Shown here: positions 15,370-25,005 of the stretch, in pieces
How positions within the stretch are numbered: the stretch's first letter is position 1
How the letters are laid out: each line of letters begins with the position of its first letter
The notes under the pieces: model-generated
Told to the model about the DNA's origin: nothing
Database searches by the model: none
What the model saw: only the letters and a program-made list of their open reading frames with translations
Source of the DNA: Bacillus luti
GTDB lineage: Bacteria; Bacillota; Bacilli; Bacillales; Bacillaceae_G
Direction: 5' to 3'
DNA length: 64,000 nt
Assembly: GCF_001884105.1 (NCBI RefSeq)
Contig: NZ_MACI01000057.1
Span: 124,001-188,000 of the forward strand
Position numbers and translations under genes: made by a program

Positions 15370-16761
15370 ATGGAAATAACGGTAGAGCGTTTAGTAAATG
15401 AATTAAAGGGTGTACTTCCCGAAGATCGAGTAGTTGTAAATATGACAGTAAGAGAGTTACATAGTAAAGATGAATCTTATCATACTAGTAGTTTACCTGA
15501 TGTAGTTGTTTTTCCGAAAACGACCGAAGAGGTTAGTAGAATAATGAAAGTAGCGAGTGAGCATAAAAAACCTGTCGTTCCGTTTGGGGTAGGATCTAGT
15601 CTAGAAGGACATGTTATTCCGTATGAAAAAGGAATTACAATGGACTTTTCACTTATGAATAAAATACTCGAAATAAGAGAGAAAGATTTTCTAGTGAGAG
15701 TACAGCCAGGAGTGACTCGCTCTCAGCTTAATAAAGAATTGAAAAAGTATGGATTGTTTTTTAGTGTAGATCCTGGAGCCGATGCGACGTTAGGAGGAAT
15801 GGCTGCTACAAATGCAAGCGGAACGACGGCGGTAAAGTATGGCGTAATGCGTGATCAAGTTCGAGATTTAGAAGTTGTTCTCGCTGATGGAGAAGTAATA
15901 CATACGGGGAATTTAGCGGCGAAGTCATCATCAGGTTATCATTTAAATGGTATTTTCGTAGGGTCAGAAGGTACGCTTGGATGCTTTACAGAGTTAACTT
16001 TAAAAGTATACGGCATACCAGAACATATTATGGCAGCGAGAGCGTCGTTTCCAACTGTAAATGATGCAGTAGAGGCGGTTATACATATTTTGCAAGCGGG
16101 TATTCCAATTGCGAGAATTGAACTTGTAGATGAATTATCTATGAAACAAGTAAATCATTATAATGAAACAAGTTACAGAGAAGAGCCTACATTATTTTTA
16201 GAGTTTCACGGTAATGAAGCAGGTTTAAAGCAAGATATTGAATTCACGAAGGAAATTGTGTTTGATCATAAATGTAAAGAAGTTGCTTTTGAAACGGAAA
16301 CTGCGGCGAGAAACAAATTATGGGATGCGCGGCATACTCTAGCATACTCTTACGTTCATAGTTATCCTGGTAAAAAGCTTATGAGTACAGACGTATGTGT
16401 ACCAATTTCAGAATTAGCTGGTGCAATACAACATGCGAAAGAGACATTAGATAAGGTTGGTCTTGTTGGTGGTATTCTTGGCCATGTAGGAGATGGGAAT
16501 TTCCACGTGCTTTTAATGGTTGATCCAAACGATAAAGAAGAAGTGAAGAAGGCAGACGAAATAAATGAAAATATCGTTTTGTATGCTCTTAAACGAGGGG
16601 GAACGTGTACGGGAGAACATGGTGTTGGAATCGGAAAACAAAAGTATCAAGAAGAAGAACACGGGGAGGCACTATTCGTAATGGAGAAAATAAAGAAAGC
16701 TCTTGATCCGCAAAATATTTTGAATCCGAATAAAGTTTTTCAGTTGAAAGATAGGGGATGA
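15370..16761 (+). CDS. FAD-linked D-2-hydroxyacid dehydrogenase (GlcD/D-LDH family)
   Basis: A 463-residue flavoenzyme of the VAO/GlcD family that oxidises D-lactate or glycolate. The PCMH FAD domain is visible: VVPFGVGSSLEGHVIP (about 70-85) and PGADATLGGMAATNASGT (about 137-154). The C-terminal substrate domain carries HVGDGNFH and the hallmark GTCTGEHGVGIGKQKY. GTAGGAG-type RBS before ATG. It overlaps closely with the transporter gene 4 bases downstream, so substrate import and oxidation are probably coupled. Confidence 0.88.
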   Translation: MEITVERLVNELKGVLPEDRVVVNMTVRELHSKDESYHTSSLPDVVVFPKTTEEVSRIMKVASEHKKPVVPFGVGSSLEGHVIPYEKGITMDFSLMNKILEIREKDFLVRVQPGVTRSQLNKELKKYGLFFSVDPGADATLGGMAATNASGTTAVKYGVMRDQVRDLEVVLADGEVIHTGNLAAKSSSGYHLNGIFVGSEGTLGCFTELTLKVYGIPEHIMAARASFPTVNDAVEAVIHILQAGIPIARIELVDELSMKQVNHYNETSYREEPTLFLEFHGNEAGLKQDIEFTKEIVFDHKCKEVAFETETAARNKLWDARHTLAYSYVHSYPGKKLMSTDVCVPISELAGAIQHAKETLDKVGLVGGILGHVGDGNFHVLLMVDPNDKEEVKKADEINENIVLYALKRGGTCTGEHGVGIGKQKYQEEEHGEALFVMEKIKKALDPQNILNPNKVFQLKDRG

Positions 16762-16765
16762 TTGG

Positions 16766-17734
16766 GTGAAAGTACTAGAAGCGATAAGTAATATAGCTGG
16801 AAAATATTTTGCATTTTGGGTTATTTGTATTGCAGCTATTGCATATTTTATTCCTACTCCATTTCTTGGGTTAACTAGTTACATAACAATTTTACTTGGA
16901 GTTGTCATGTTTGGGATGGGATTAACATTAAAGGCTGTTGATTTTAAAATCATTGCTACAAAACCATTGCCAGTTATTATCGGTGTATGTGCTCAGTTTA
17001 TTATTATGCCACTTGTCGCATACGTACTAGCCTACGTTATGAACTTACCAGCCGAATTAGCAGCTGGATTAGTGTTGCTCGGTTCAGTACCGGGCGGCAC
17101 CGCATCAAATGTTATGGTGTATTTAGCGAAAGGAAACTTAGCATTGTCAATTGCTATGACGTCATTATCAACGTTACTAGCACCAATTGCTACACCTCTT
17201 ATTTTATTATTACTTGCAGGACAATGGATGCCAGTGAATCCTATGTCTATGTTTCTTTCTATCGTACAAGTCATTATTATACCTATTATTTTAGGATTAG
17301 TGGTGAAGAAGTTTTTCCCTAAAACTGTTACGAAAGGAATGACCGTTATCCCTTTAATATCAGTTTTAGCAATTATCATTATTGTTTCTGCAGTTGTTTC
17401 AGCCAATGTAAGTAGCATTACTTCTTCAGGTCTTCTTATCTTTATCGCAGTTATGCTCCACAATGCTTTCGGTTTCTTACTTGGCTATATAACAGCATTC
17501 ATACTTAGACTAGACGAAGGGACAAGAAGAGCCATTTCAATAGAAGTAGGAATGCAAAATTCAGGTCTAGGTGTTGCACTAGCAACAGCACATTTTGGCC
17601 CGGCGGCTGCACTTCCAAGCGTATTAGCAGCAGTATGGCATAACATTGCAGGACCAATTTTAGCGACCATCTGGTCAAAAAATGCAAAGAATACTTTTAG
17701 TGATGAAAAATTATCGGTAAATATAGAAAAGTAG
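16766..17734 (+). CDS. Bile acid:sodium symporter (BASS) family transporter
   Basis: A 322-residue membrane protein with about ten hydrophobic segments. The BASS signature LLGSVPGGTASNVMVYLAKGN (about 105-125) and the second crossover region EVGMQNSGLGVALATAHFGP (about 257-276) are present. Bacterial members carry sodium-coupled organic anions such as pantoate or pyruvate-like acids. GTG start 4 bases after the dehydrogenase stop, so translationally coupled; the partner suggests a 2-hydroxyacid substrate, by inference. Confidence 0.85.
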   Translation: MKVLEAISNIAGKYFAFWVICIAAIAYFIPTPFLGLTSYITILLGVVMFGMGLTLKAVDFKIIATKPLPVIIGVCAQFIIMPLVAYVLAYVMNLPAELAAGLVLLGSVPGGTASNVMVYLAKGNLALSIAMTSLSTLLAPIATPLILLLLAGQWMPVNPMSMFLSIVQVIIIPIILGLVVKKFFPKTVTKGMTVIPLISVLAIIIIVSAVVSANVSSITSSGLLIFIAVMLHNAFGFLLGYITAFILRLDEGTRRAISIEVGMQNSGLGVALATAHFGPAAALPSVLAAVWHNIAGPILATIWSKNAKNTFSDEKLSVNIEK

Positions 17735-17746
17735 GGATGGTCAAAA

Positions 17747-18094
17747 ATGCAAAAACGCATTGTGCATTTTGAAGGACTCGTTGTTTTGTTAGCCGCGATT
17801 TATACGTATTCAATATATGAATTTAGTTGGATAATATTTTTTCTGTTCCTTTTAGCTCCAGATTTATCAATGTTAGCGTATGGGATAAATAATCATATAG
17901 GTGCTAAAATCTATAATATATGTCACACGTATATTATATCTATATTAATTGCTATAGTAGGAGTCTATTTTAAGGTAGATACCGTTATAATGATTGGCTT
18001 AATATGGACAGCGCATATTGGAATGGATCGAATGTTTGGATATGGCTTGAAATATGAGACGGATTTTAAAGATACTCATATTCAAAGGTTGTAA
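17747..18094 (+). CDS. DUF4260 membrane protein
   Basis: A 115-residue protein with about four membrane segments. The motif APDLSMLAYGINNHIGAKIYNICHTY and the ending HIGMDRMFGYGLKY fit the DUF4260 family. It starts 12 bases after the transporter stop, so it may belong to the same transcript. No function known. Confidence 0.75.
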   Translation: MQKRIVHFEGLVVLLAAIYTYSIYEFSWIIFFLFLLAPDLSMLAYGINNHIGAKIYNICHTYIISILIAIVGVYFKVDTVIMIGLIWTAHIGMDRMFGYGLKYETDFKDTHIQRL

Positions 18095-18117
18095 ATTGTA
18101 TTGGGAAGAGGGATATA

Positions 18118-18645
18118 TTGAAACAGAGAATTACTATCGAAGAATATAACATCAAATGGGAAAGTGAATTTAATAAGCTACAAAATTTCATTAACGATGT
18201 AATGGGAGACAGCATTTTATCTATTGAACATGTTGGGAGTACATCTATTAAAGGACTTGTAGCAAAACCAATATTAGATATTGATATTGTAATAGAAGAT
18301 TATGAAATCTTTCCTGAAGTAGTAAAAAAACTTGAAACGATAGGATATTATCATCAAGCGGAATGGAGCTTCAAGGGGAGAGAGGCGTTTGGAAGAAAGG
18401 ATGCCTTCGTTCCGTGGAATGAGGAAAATACAGGTTGGATGGAACAGCATCTATATGTGTGTGATAAGAATAGTGAAGAGCTGAGGAGACATGTAGCGTT
18501 TCGGGATTATCTTCGTGAACATATTGAGATAGCTAATCAGTATGGACGTTTGAAGGAAGAGCTAGCAAGAGAATCGAAAAATCGAGCTAGTTATAGTGAA
18601 GGTAAGACGGCATTTATTACAAATATATTAGGGAACATAAACTAA
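18118..18645 (+). CDS. GrpB family protein (nucleotidyltransferase fold)
   Basis: A 175-residue GrpB/CoaE-associated protein. The nucleotidyltransferase-like core IEHVGSTSIKGLVAKPILDIDIVI carries the GSTS and DxD elements of the fold. Precise activity is unknown. TTG start at 18118 with GAAGAGGG upstream. 23 bases separate it from the DUF4260 gene. Confidence 0.82.
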   Translation: MKQRITIEEYNIKWESEFNKLQNFINDVMGDSILSIEHVGSTSIKGLVAKPILDIDIVIEDYEIFPEVVKKLETIGYYHQAEWSFKGREAFGRKDAFVPWNEENTGWMEQHLYVCDKNSEELRRHVAFRDYLREHIEIANQYGRLKEELARESKNRASYSEGKTAFITNILGNIN

Positions 18646-18786
18646 GGTCGCATTGAGTACATGCGGCCTATTCTTTTTAAATTGAACGCTGCCATTGTAA
18701 AACAAATACAAACTGGCCCTGTTGATTGATGCAATTACTAAATATAATAGGAAATAAAATAGAAAAGACCGGAAAAGAGGGAACTT

Positions 18787-19395
18787 ATGTACGTACCAAG
18801 ATATTTCGCCATAGAAGATGAAGAGATGAAGTACGAAATAATTGAACAAAATAGCTTTGCGACGTTATTTTCTCAACATAAAGGGGAACCGTATGCAACG
18901 CATTTACCGTTGTTATTGCATAGGGAGACCCTTACTTTACATGGCCATTTCGCACGTCCGAATGAACAGTGGAAAGATAGTGGGAATCAACAAGTACTAG
19001 CTATATTTCAAGGGCCACATAGTTACATTTCGCCGTCATGGTATGAAACAACCAATGCAGTACCAACATGGAATTATGTTGCTGTACATGTATACGGTGA
19101 ATTAGAAATTGTTGAAGATGAACAGGCATTAATAGATTCTCTTCAAGATTTAGTACATACATATGAAGATCCACAGAGCACCTACTCACTTGATGATGTA
19201 GATCCGAATTATATGGCGGGATTAAGTAAGGGGATAGTTGGTTTTAAAATTAAGATTAGTAAAATAGAAGGAAAAGCGAAGTTAAGTCAAAATCATTCTG
19301 TGGAGAGACGAAAATTAGTTGTGGAGGAACTTGAGAAAGTTGGTAGTGAGGGGAGTAGGGGGATTGCTAGAATGATGACGTGGAATTCGTTGTAA
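18787..19395 (+). CDS. paiB: FMN-binding PaiB-type protein
   Basis: A 202-residue split-barrel protein of the PaiB family (FMN-binding negative transcriptional regulator). Diagnostic segments are MYVPRYFAI at the start, [32 protein letters not shown] and [13 protein letters not shown]. In B. subtilis PaiB acts with the polyamine acetyltransferase PaiA on sporulation and protease genes; no paiA partner is adjacent here. RBS AAGAGGGA. Confidence 0.88.
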   Translation: MYVPRYFAIEDEEMKYEIIEQNSFATLFSQHKGEPYATHLPLLLHRETLTLHGHFARPNEQWKDSGNQQVLAIFQGPHSYISPSWYETTNAVPTWNYVAVHVYGELEIVEDEQALIDSLQDLVHTYEDPQSTYSLDDVDPNYMAGLSKGIVGFKIKISKIEGKAKLSQNHSVERRKLVVEELEKVGSEGSRGIARMMTWNSL

Positions 19396-19425
19396 TAGAA
19401 AATGAAGTAAAAGTTTCAACGAATA

Positions 19426-19466
19426 AAAATGAAGTCATACAATAATGCATGACTTCATTTTTATAT
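19426..19466. terminator. Bidirectional terminator
   Basis: AAAAATGAAGTCAT (19426-19439)/ATGACTTCATTTTT (19449-19462); lies between paiB and the phr gene, which converge. Confidence 0.88.
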
Positions 19467-19488
19467 TCTTGTGTAAAGAAAGTGTAGA

Positions 19489-19623
19489 TCAACCGCCACC
19501 ATCACCTACAGAAAGGTTTTGTATCTTAGTATTAGAATGATCCAGCTTTGTTGGACTTGTTATACCAGTACTAAATGCTAGAATTGTAACGATTCCCATA
19601 AAACTTAAGAGTAACTTTTTCAT
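19489..19623 (-). CDS. Phr-type signalling peptide precursor
   Basis: A 44-residue ORF directly downstream of the rap gene. Its ATG overlaps the rap stop as ATGA, and the RBS AAAGGAGG lies inside the end of rap. It has a classical export signal (MKKLLLSFMGIVTILAFS) and a short polar tail ending SVGDGGG. Phr precursors are exported, trimmed and re-imported as 5-6 residue peptides that inhibit the cognate Rap; the C-terminal GDGGG is the most likely signal, as the tail-end peptide is used in a B. anthracis Rap-Phr pair. The mature peptide is inferred. Confidence 0.82.
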   Translation of the reverse strand: MKKLLLSFMGIVTILAFSTGITSPTKLDHSNTKIQNLSVGDGGG

Positions 19624-20732
19624 TTTAATCCTCCTTTAGCATTTGCTTTTTTCGTTGCTTGTAATGCCATATAAAAATACTTACTTGCTTCAGAATGTTC
19701 GTTTTCATCATAGAATTTAATTGCCAATGCTTCATAATGTTCCTGAACATCTTCATATAATTCTTCTCGCTCGAAATATTTAATTCCTGCTAATGCTACT
19801 GTTTCAAATGTTTTAGCAGGTGAACTGTTATTTAGTTCTTGTAAAATCATAAAGCGATGTTGGAATTCCTCTTGTTTTAGTTCGTTACTAATGTTTAATC
19901 CTCTTTTTATTAGCTCGTCTGCGACGCTAATTTCCTTTAATTTGTAGTATTCTAAAGCGCTAGCAAAGATAGCTTTATAATGATTTGGGGATTTCTCGAC
20001 AACTTCAGAGAGATAACGAATAGCTAATGCATTAAGGTTTTGATTTGAATACATCCATCCTAAGTTATGTCGAACCATTAAAATGAATTTTTCTTTTCCT
20101 GTTTTTTGAAATTGATTCATTGCAGCTGTAAAATGTTCTTCAGCAAGTTCCCATTCTTTTAAATTTATACATGCTAAACCTAAAATGTTATCACAAAAAG
20201 CTACATTCACTTCATATCCTAGATGATTAGAAAACATATCTTTAGCTTTTGTTACTTCTTTGATGGCTTGAAGTGTTTGTTGATTATCGTAGTAGGAATA
20301 TCCTAGTTTATAGTAGAACTCTGCTTTCTCAATTTCATCTGGAATGTATTGAAGCAAAGCTTCAGCTTTATCATAATGCTCTCTCGCTAGTATATAGTTT
20401 CCAATCGCATCTGAGTGAATAGCTTTAAAGAAATGATAGTAATATGATAAGAAATTATTTGTTGGAATTTCAAACGACTCAATTTTATTAAAACTGTCTT
20501 TAGAGACGCCTAAGTTATCAATTAAATAATTGTATCGGAAGTTTAGTAGAGAATAATAGAGTAACAAGTTTTGATCAGGTAAACCATTTGGATATTCGTT
20601 TTTTAAAATGTTAATTTTATTATCTATTTGTTCTTTAAAACGGTTTGCACTATCAATGCGTCTTAAACGGATTTCTATGTACCATTCGTTTAATAACTGT
20701 GTGATTTGTTCACTTTTAGTGGGTGTAAACAT
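19620..20732 (-). CDS. Rap-family response regulator aspartate phosphatase
   Basis: A 370-residue Rap protein: an N-terminal three-helix bundle (about 1-70) followed by about six to seven TPR repeats. Segments such as AREHYDKAEALLQYI, AEFYYKLGYSYYDNQQ and AFCDNILGLACINLKEWELAEEHF are typical. Rap proteins dephosphorylate Spo0F or block DNA-binding regulators and are inhibited by Phr peptides. AAAGGAGGAG precedes ATG. Operon with the phr gene. Target not deducible. Confidence 0.9.
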   Translation of the reverse strand: MFTPTKSEQITQLLNEWYIEIRLRRIDSANRFKEQIDNKINILKNEYPNGLPDQNLLLYYSLLNFRYNYLIDNLGVSKDSFNKIESFEIPTNNFLSYYYHFFKAIHSDAIGNYILAREHYDKAEALLQYIPDEIEKAEFYYKLGYSYYDNQQTLQAIKEVTKAKDMFSNHLGYEVNVAFCDNILGLACINLKEWELAEEHFTAAMNQFQKTGKEKFILMVRHNLGWMYSNQNLNALAIRYLSEVVEKSPNHYKAIFASALEYYKLKEISVADELIKRGLNISNELKQEEFQHRFMILQELNNSSPAKTFETVALAGIKYFEREELYEDVQEHYEALAIKFYDENEHSEASKYFYMALQATKKANAKGGLK

Positions 20733-20908
20733 GAAGACTCCTCCTTTTTAGAATATTCTTATAAATTAATGATAACAAAAATAATAATACTAAAAAGCAA
20801 AACTTATATTTCTCAACATTTTTCACGAATATAACCAATTAGTATGATTGGAATAGTGATATATCTGCGGTTTGATTGGAATACGATTTATGTTTATGTT
20901 AAACAAAA

Positions 20909-20942
20909 AAATGTGCTTTCAAAAATTGAAAGCACATTTAAA
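20909..20942. terminator. Terminator hairpin after selO
   Basis: AAATGTGCTTTCAA pairs with TTGAAAGCACATTT across a 5-base loop; A-run on the left serves the minus-strand selO transcript. Confidence 0.8.
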
Positions 20943-20954
20943 GATATTAAACAA

Positions 20955-22421
20955 TCAAGTCCCACAAAAAGTACGATAAGGACGATTCGTCGGTACAGGT
21001 GGAACGCAGTATTCTTCTTGATCTGCAGAATACGTATAAGGGTTTGATAAAGCCTCAAGAAGCTTCTCCATTACGCTATAATCTCCATTTGTAACAGCTG
21101 CTTCTAATGCTTCTTCTACGCGGTGGTTTCTTGGGATAATCGATGGGTTATTATTTTTCATCATCTCATAGGTATTCGCTTTTGATTCGTCTTGCTTTTC
21201 TAATCGAGATTGCCATAGTCCGTACCATTCTTTAAATTCTGGACTTTCGAATAGAGGGGTATTTTCTAATGTATCGAGAGTTAATGAACGGAATGTATTT
21301 GTGTAATCCGCTTTATATTTCTCCATTATTGCTAAAAGTTTCTCAATAAGTGATTTGTCTTGTTCGTCTTCGCCAAATAGTCCTAATTTCTTTTTCATTC
21401 CAAGCAACCAATTGTTTTCATATTGTACGCTAAATTTTGAAATTTCGTCTTGGGCAATCTTTAATGCTTCTTCCTCATCTTCGTGCAGAATTGGTATTAA
21501 AGATTCAGCTAGTCGCGCGAGATCCCATGCGGCCATATATGGTTGATTTCCATATGCGTAGCGACCTTGTGTATCGATAGAGCTAAATACCGTTCCTTGG
21601 TCGTAATTGTCCATAAATGCGCAAGGGCCGTAATCAATCGTTTCTCCACTAATCGTTATATTGTCAGTATTCATTACGCCGTGAATAAATCCAACAAGTT
21701 GCCATTTTGCGATGAGACTTGCTTGTTTTTTAATGACTGCTTCGAGTAAAGCAGTATATCGGTTTTCATGAGCTTCAATTTCTGGGTAATGTCTTTTTAT
21801 CGTATAGTCAGCTAGTGATTTCAGGTCCTCGATTGAACCGCGAGCCGCAGCATATTGAAATGTACCGACGCGAATATGGCTACTAGCTACTCTAGTTAAA
21901 ATAGCTCCAGGTAACTTTGTTTCACGGTATGTAGGTTCTCCAGTTGTAACGACTGCTAAGCTACGGGTAGTTGGGATATCAAGTGCATACATTGCTTCGC
22001 TTATAATATATTCACGTAGCATCGGACCAAGTGCAGCACGACCATCTCCTCGGCGTGAATAGGGAGTGGGGCCAGAACCTTTCAGTTGAATATCAAAACG
22101 TTCACCTGAAGGCGTAATTTGTTCTCCTATTAAAAGGGCACGCCCGTCGCCTAACATATTAAAATGTCCGAATTGATGACCAGCATATGCTTGAGCTAAT
22201 GGATGAGCACCTTCTGGGATTGCGTTACCAGCGAAAATTGCAATTTCGGCTTCTTTCTTTAGTTCTTCAGGGGTCAAGCCAAGAGATATCGCTAATGAAT
22301 GGTTTAGTTTAACTAACTCCGGTGAACTTACGGGAGTAGGGGGGATTTCTGTATAAAATGAATGTGGTAAAGTCGTATAACTATTATCTAAATTCCAACC
22401 TATTTCATTATTTCTAGTCAT
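20955..22421 (-). CDS. selO: Protein adenylyltransferase SelO (YdiU)
   Basis: A 488-residue SelO pseudokinase, which transfers AMP from ATP to Ser/Thr/Tyr of proteins involved in redox homeostasis. Family landmarks: [18 protein letters not shown] (nucleotide region), [33 protein letters not shown], and [24 protein letters not shown] with the metal-binding Asn/Asp. The third-last residue is Cys (TFCGT), where eukaryotic SelO carries selenocysteine. AGGAGGAG before the ATG. Monocistronic. Confidence 0.94.
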   Translation of the reverse strand: MTRNNEIGWNLDNSYTTLPHSFYTEIPPTPVSSPELVKLNHSLAISLGLTPEELKKEAEIAIFAGNAIPEGAHPLAQAYAGHQFGHFNMLGDGRALLIGEQITPSGERFDIQLKGSGPTPYSRRGDGRAALGPMLREYIISEAMYALDIPTTRSLAVVTTGEPTYRETKLPGAILTRVASSHIRVGTFQYAAARGSIEDLKSLADYTIKRHYPEIEAHENRYTALLEAVIKKQASLIAKWQLVGFIHGVMNTDNITISGETIDYGPCAFMDNYDQGTVFSSIDTQGRYAYGNQPYMAAWDLARLAESLIPILHEDEEEALKIAQDEISKFSVQYENNWLLGMKKKLGLFGEDEQDKSLIEKLLAIMEKYKADYTNTFRSLTLDTLENTPLFESPEFKEWYGLWQSRLEKQDESKANTYEMMKNNNPSIIPRNHRVEEALEAAVTNGDYSVMEKLLEALSNPYTYSADQEEYCVPPVPTNRPYRTFCGT

Positions 22422-22563
22422 TGTATCTCCTCCTTTTGTATTTTTTATTATGTATTTGTACGTATGTATTCTTTGTAAAGTTAGCTAAAAGTATAATACG
22501 ATATTTCCCCTTGCAATCTATTGTAAGGACTTCACTGCACTATGTCTATTTAACAGCAAATAT

Positions 22564-22597
22564 AAAAACTCCATTTTTAAAAAATGGAGTTTTTATA
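22564..22597. terminator. Terminator hairpin
   Basis: AAAAACTCCATTTTT/AAAAATGGAGTTTTT; ends the minus-strand oxidoreductase gene. Confidence 0.8.
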
Positions 22598-22598
22598 T

Positions 22599-23597
22599 TT
22601 ATTTAATTTTTACAATTATTTTCCCTTTTGCTCTTCCAGCCTCTGAATATTCCATTGCATTTTGAGCATCTTCAAAAGGGAAGACTCGATCGATTACCGG
22701 TTTGATGTTTCCGGACTCAATATAGTTTGCGATAGTACGTAATTGATCCCCACTTGGCTTCATAAATAAAAATGAATATTGCGCATTATGCTTCTTTTCA
22801 AGGGCAGTAAGTTTTTTACTTGCTAATGAAAATAAGAGTGTTTTAAAGAATCCCGAACCAAATTCTTTACCAAATCGAGCATTCGGCATGCCTGAAACGG
22901 AAACAATGTTCCCTCCGTTTTTTATAATATTGAATGACTTTTCAAGTGTTGTACCGCCGATTGTATCAAATACTGCATCATAATTTGTTAGTATATCTTC
23001 AAATTTTTCTGTTTTGTAATTAATTATTTCATCTGCGCCAAGAGACTTTACTAAATTCGCACCAGCCTCACTAGCAGTTGTTGTAACAGTAGCACCCATT
23101 ATTTTTGCCAACTGAATAGCGAAGGTACCAACACCACCGGATCCAGCGTGAATTAAAATCTTTTGTCCTTTTTGTAATTGCATGATGTCATGTAATGCTT
23201 GATAGGATGTTAAGCCAACGAGTGGAATTGAAGCTGCTTCTTCAAAACTTAAATTTTTCGGTTTTAAGGCTATATCATCTTCATGAATGGCTATATACTC
23301 CGCGAAAGTACCAATCTTATTTTTTCTTGGACGAGCATATATTTCATCACCGACTTTAAAACGAGTCACTTTTGATCCAACCTTCGTGATGACACCGGCA
23401 AAGTCATTCCCAAGGATTAGGGGCATTTCATATTTCAGTAACATTTTTACTTTTCCATCGCGTATTTTAAAATCAATTGGGTTAATACTAGCTGCATGAA
23501 TTTCTGCGAGCACTTCATACTCATTTATTTCAGGAGTAGGTACCTCTGCCATACGCATTGGGGCTTTTCCGTACTTATCAATTATCATCGCTTTCAT
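22599..23597 (-). CDS. NADP-dependent quinone-oxidoreductase-like MDR enzyme
   Basis: A 332-residue zinc-free medium-chain dehydrogenase of the quinone oxidoreductase/QorB type. GroES-like half with LGNDFAGVITKVGSKV; Rossmann half with LIHAGSGGVGTFAIQLAKIMGA (about 145-166). The zinc Cys set of alcohol dehydrogenases is missing. It is 18 bases behind an ArsR-type regulator and so probably controlled by it, as in several electrophile- or quinone-response operons. GGAGGT RBS. Confidence 0.85.
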   Translation of the reverse strand: MKAMIIDKYGKAPMRMAEVPTPEINEYEVLAEIHAASINPIDFKIRDGKVKMLLKYEMPLILGNDFAGVITKVGSKVTRFKVGDEIYARPRKNKIGTFAEYIAIHEDDIALKPKNLSFEEAASIPLVGLTSYQALHDIMQLQKGQKILIHAGSGGVGTFAIQLAKIMGATVTTTASEAGANLVKSLGADEIINYKTEKFEDILTNYDAVFDTIGGTTLEKSFNIIKNGGNIVSVSGMPNARFGKEFGSGFFKTLLFSLASKKLTALEKKHNAQYSFLFMKPSGDQLRTIANYIESGNIKPVIDRVFPFEDAQNAMEYSEAGRAKGKIIVKIK

Positions 23598-23615
23598 TTC
23601 TTATACCTCCAAATT

Positions 23616-23960
23616 TCAATAAAAGTTGTGCAATAGCTTTTCAATATCTAATACAAGATTTTTTAATAAACTTAATTTTGTACGTATATCAATATAATAA
23701 AAGTTTTTTGTACCTTCTTTTCGCATTAAAATAATACCGGCTTCTCGTAAAATTCTAAGGTGATGTGATACCGCTGGTCGAGAAAGATGTGTTTGTTTCG
23801 TAATTTCTCCTACACGTAATCCGGTTTGACATTCTGTTTCCATGAGAACTAGCAAAATAGCTTGACGTGTTTCATCGCCAATTGCCAATAATACTTTTTG
23901 TGAATCAATAAAATCTTTTTTTATAACACTTAATTGTTCTTGTTTATTCATTTCAATCAC
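23616..23960 (-). CDS. ArsR-family HTH repressor
   Basis: About 114 residues with a winged helix-turn-helix: VGEITKQTHLSRPAVSHHLRILREAGIILMRKEGTKNFYYID. The metal-binding CxC of true ArsR is not present, so it senses something other than arsenite. It is the first gene of an operon with the oxidoreductase. The start is GTG 23960 or ATG 23951; the strong AGGAGG is 4 and 13 bases away respectively, so the choice is open. Confidence 0.85.
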   Translation of the reverse strand: MIEMNKQEQLSVIKKDFIDSQKVLLAIGDETRQAILLVLMETECQTGLRVGEITKQTHLSRPAVSHHLRILREAGIILMRKEGTKNFYYIDIRTKLSLLKNLVLDIEKLLHNFY

Positions 23961-24212
23961 TTTGCCTCCTGCACAATTAGTCGAAAGGTTTAAGATGATG
24001 AACCATTACATCGATACGGTAATGCTACATGATTGTTGTATGGGCTGCAATATTGGGAAAGAAAATCGAGACGAATGAATTATTACAAGTTAAAAAGTGT
24101 TGCCTTGTAAAAGGAAAAAACTCCATGTTAAGGTGTATTAGCTTTTTGATTATGTTTAAAAATCAAATGAATTTGTTTTATATAAGACAACGCCTCCTGT
24201 TATTATGTTTTC

Positions 24213-24322
24213 AACTTACAAAATAAAAATATTGTAAGTTGAAAAAGGATATGTTAATCTTATAACCTAATTGAAATCGTATTTTTTTGTACTTAACTTA
24301 CAAATAATAAAAAATGTAAGTT
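24213..24322. promoter_or_regulatory. Two identical-architecture dyads before the TetR gene
   Basis: AACTTACA-N12-TGTAAGTT occurs twice: 24213-24240 and 24295-24322, 82 bp apart. The same arms and the same spacer length argue for binding sites of one dimeric regulator, probably the adjacent TetR protein. They lie between the divergent arsR and tetR genes. Seen directly; the role is inferred. Confidence 0.6.
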
Positions 24323-24369
24323 GTTATTTAAATAATATTATTATGTAAATAAAATGGACGGTGAGAAAA

Positions 24370-24954
24370 ATGACAGAGAAGGCGTTAACGAAAAATGTTG
24401 TTTTAGATGCAGCGGAAAAAGAGTTAATGAAATATGGATGGAGTAGGACGACACTTGTTAGTATTGCGAAGTCACTTGATGTTAGTCATGCGGCTTTATA
24501 TTCTTATTTTCGGAGTAAAGTTGCATTACGCGATGCGATTTTAGAAAGGTGGTTGTTCAAGTATTCGGATCAGCTTGAGAAAATTGCGAGAAAAGATGGA
24601 GAGACGGCAACCATTTTACAAGAGTGGTTCTTTCATTTATTTCAGCTTAAAAAGAAAGAGCTACTTGAAAACGAAGAGTTATTTACATTGAATAGTTCGT
24701 TAGTGCAGCAAAAAAATAAGGTAATCCAAAAGCATGAAGAAAGATTAGTTGGGCAACTGGAGAACGTGATAAATCGTGGGATAGAGCGCAATGAGATTAA
24801 AAAACAAGATGGTTTGTTTTTAGCGCATACATTATTTGGGTTACTTTCATCGTTTTATCATCCTGCTTTTTCTGAGAAATGGAAAGAAGATAGGATAAAC
24901 GAAGAGTTCCAAAAGTCATGGGAGATTGTTGCCTGTGGCATTTTTCAAAAGTAA
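24370..24954 (+). CDS. TetR-family transcriptional regulator
   Basis: A 194-residue TetR protein. The N-terminal HTH reads VVLDAAEKELMKYGWSRTTLVSIAKSLDVSHAALYSYFRSKVALRDAI (about 10-60), with helical ligand domain after it. ATG 24370 is favoured over an in-frame GTG at 24361; GGTGAG is the SD. The twin dyads upstream suggest autoregulation. The ligand is unknown; the next gene, 50 bases on, is a broken helD. Confidence 0.85.
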   Translation: MTEKALTKNVVLDAAEKELMKYGWSRTTLVSIAKSLDVSHAALYSYFRSKVALRDAILERWLFKYSDQLEKIARKDGETATILQEWFFHLFQLKKKELLENEELFTLNSSLVQQKNKVIQKHEERLVGQLENVINRGIERNEIKKQDGLFLAHTLFGLLSSFYHPAFSEKWKEDRINEEFQKSWEIVACGIFQK

Positions 24955-25005
24955 AAAGGTACGTATCATATAAGGCTTTCAAATAGTATGAGAAGGAGAG
25001 ATTAT

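Noticed and set aside
16987-17463. Long shadow ORFs inside the BASS transporter
   Set aside because: Both are antisense or frame-shifted reflections of a hydrophobic gene; no start signals.
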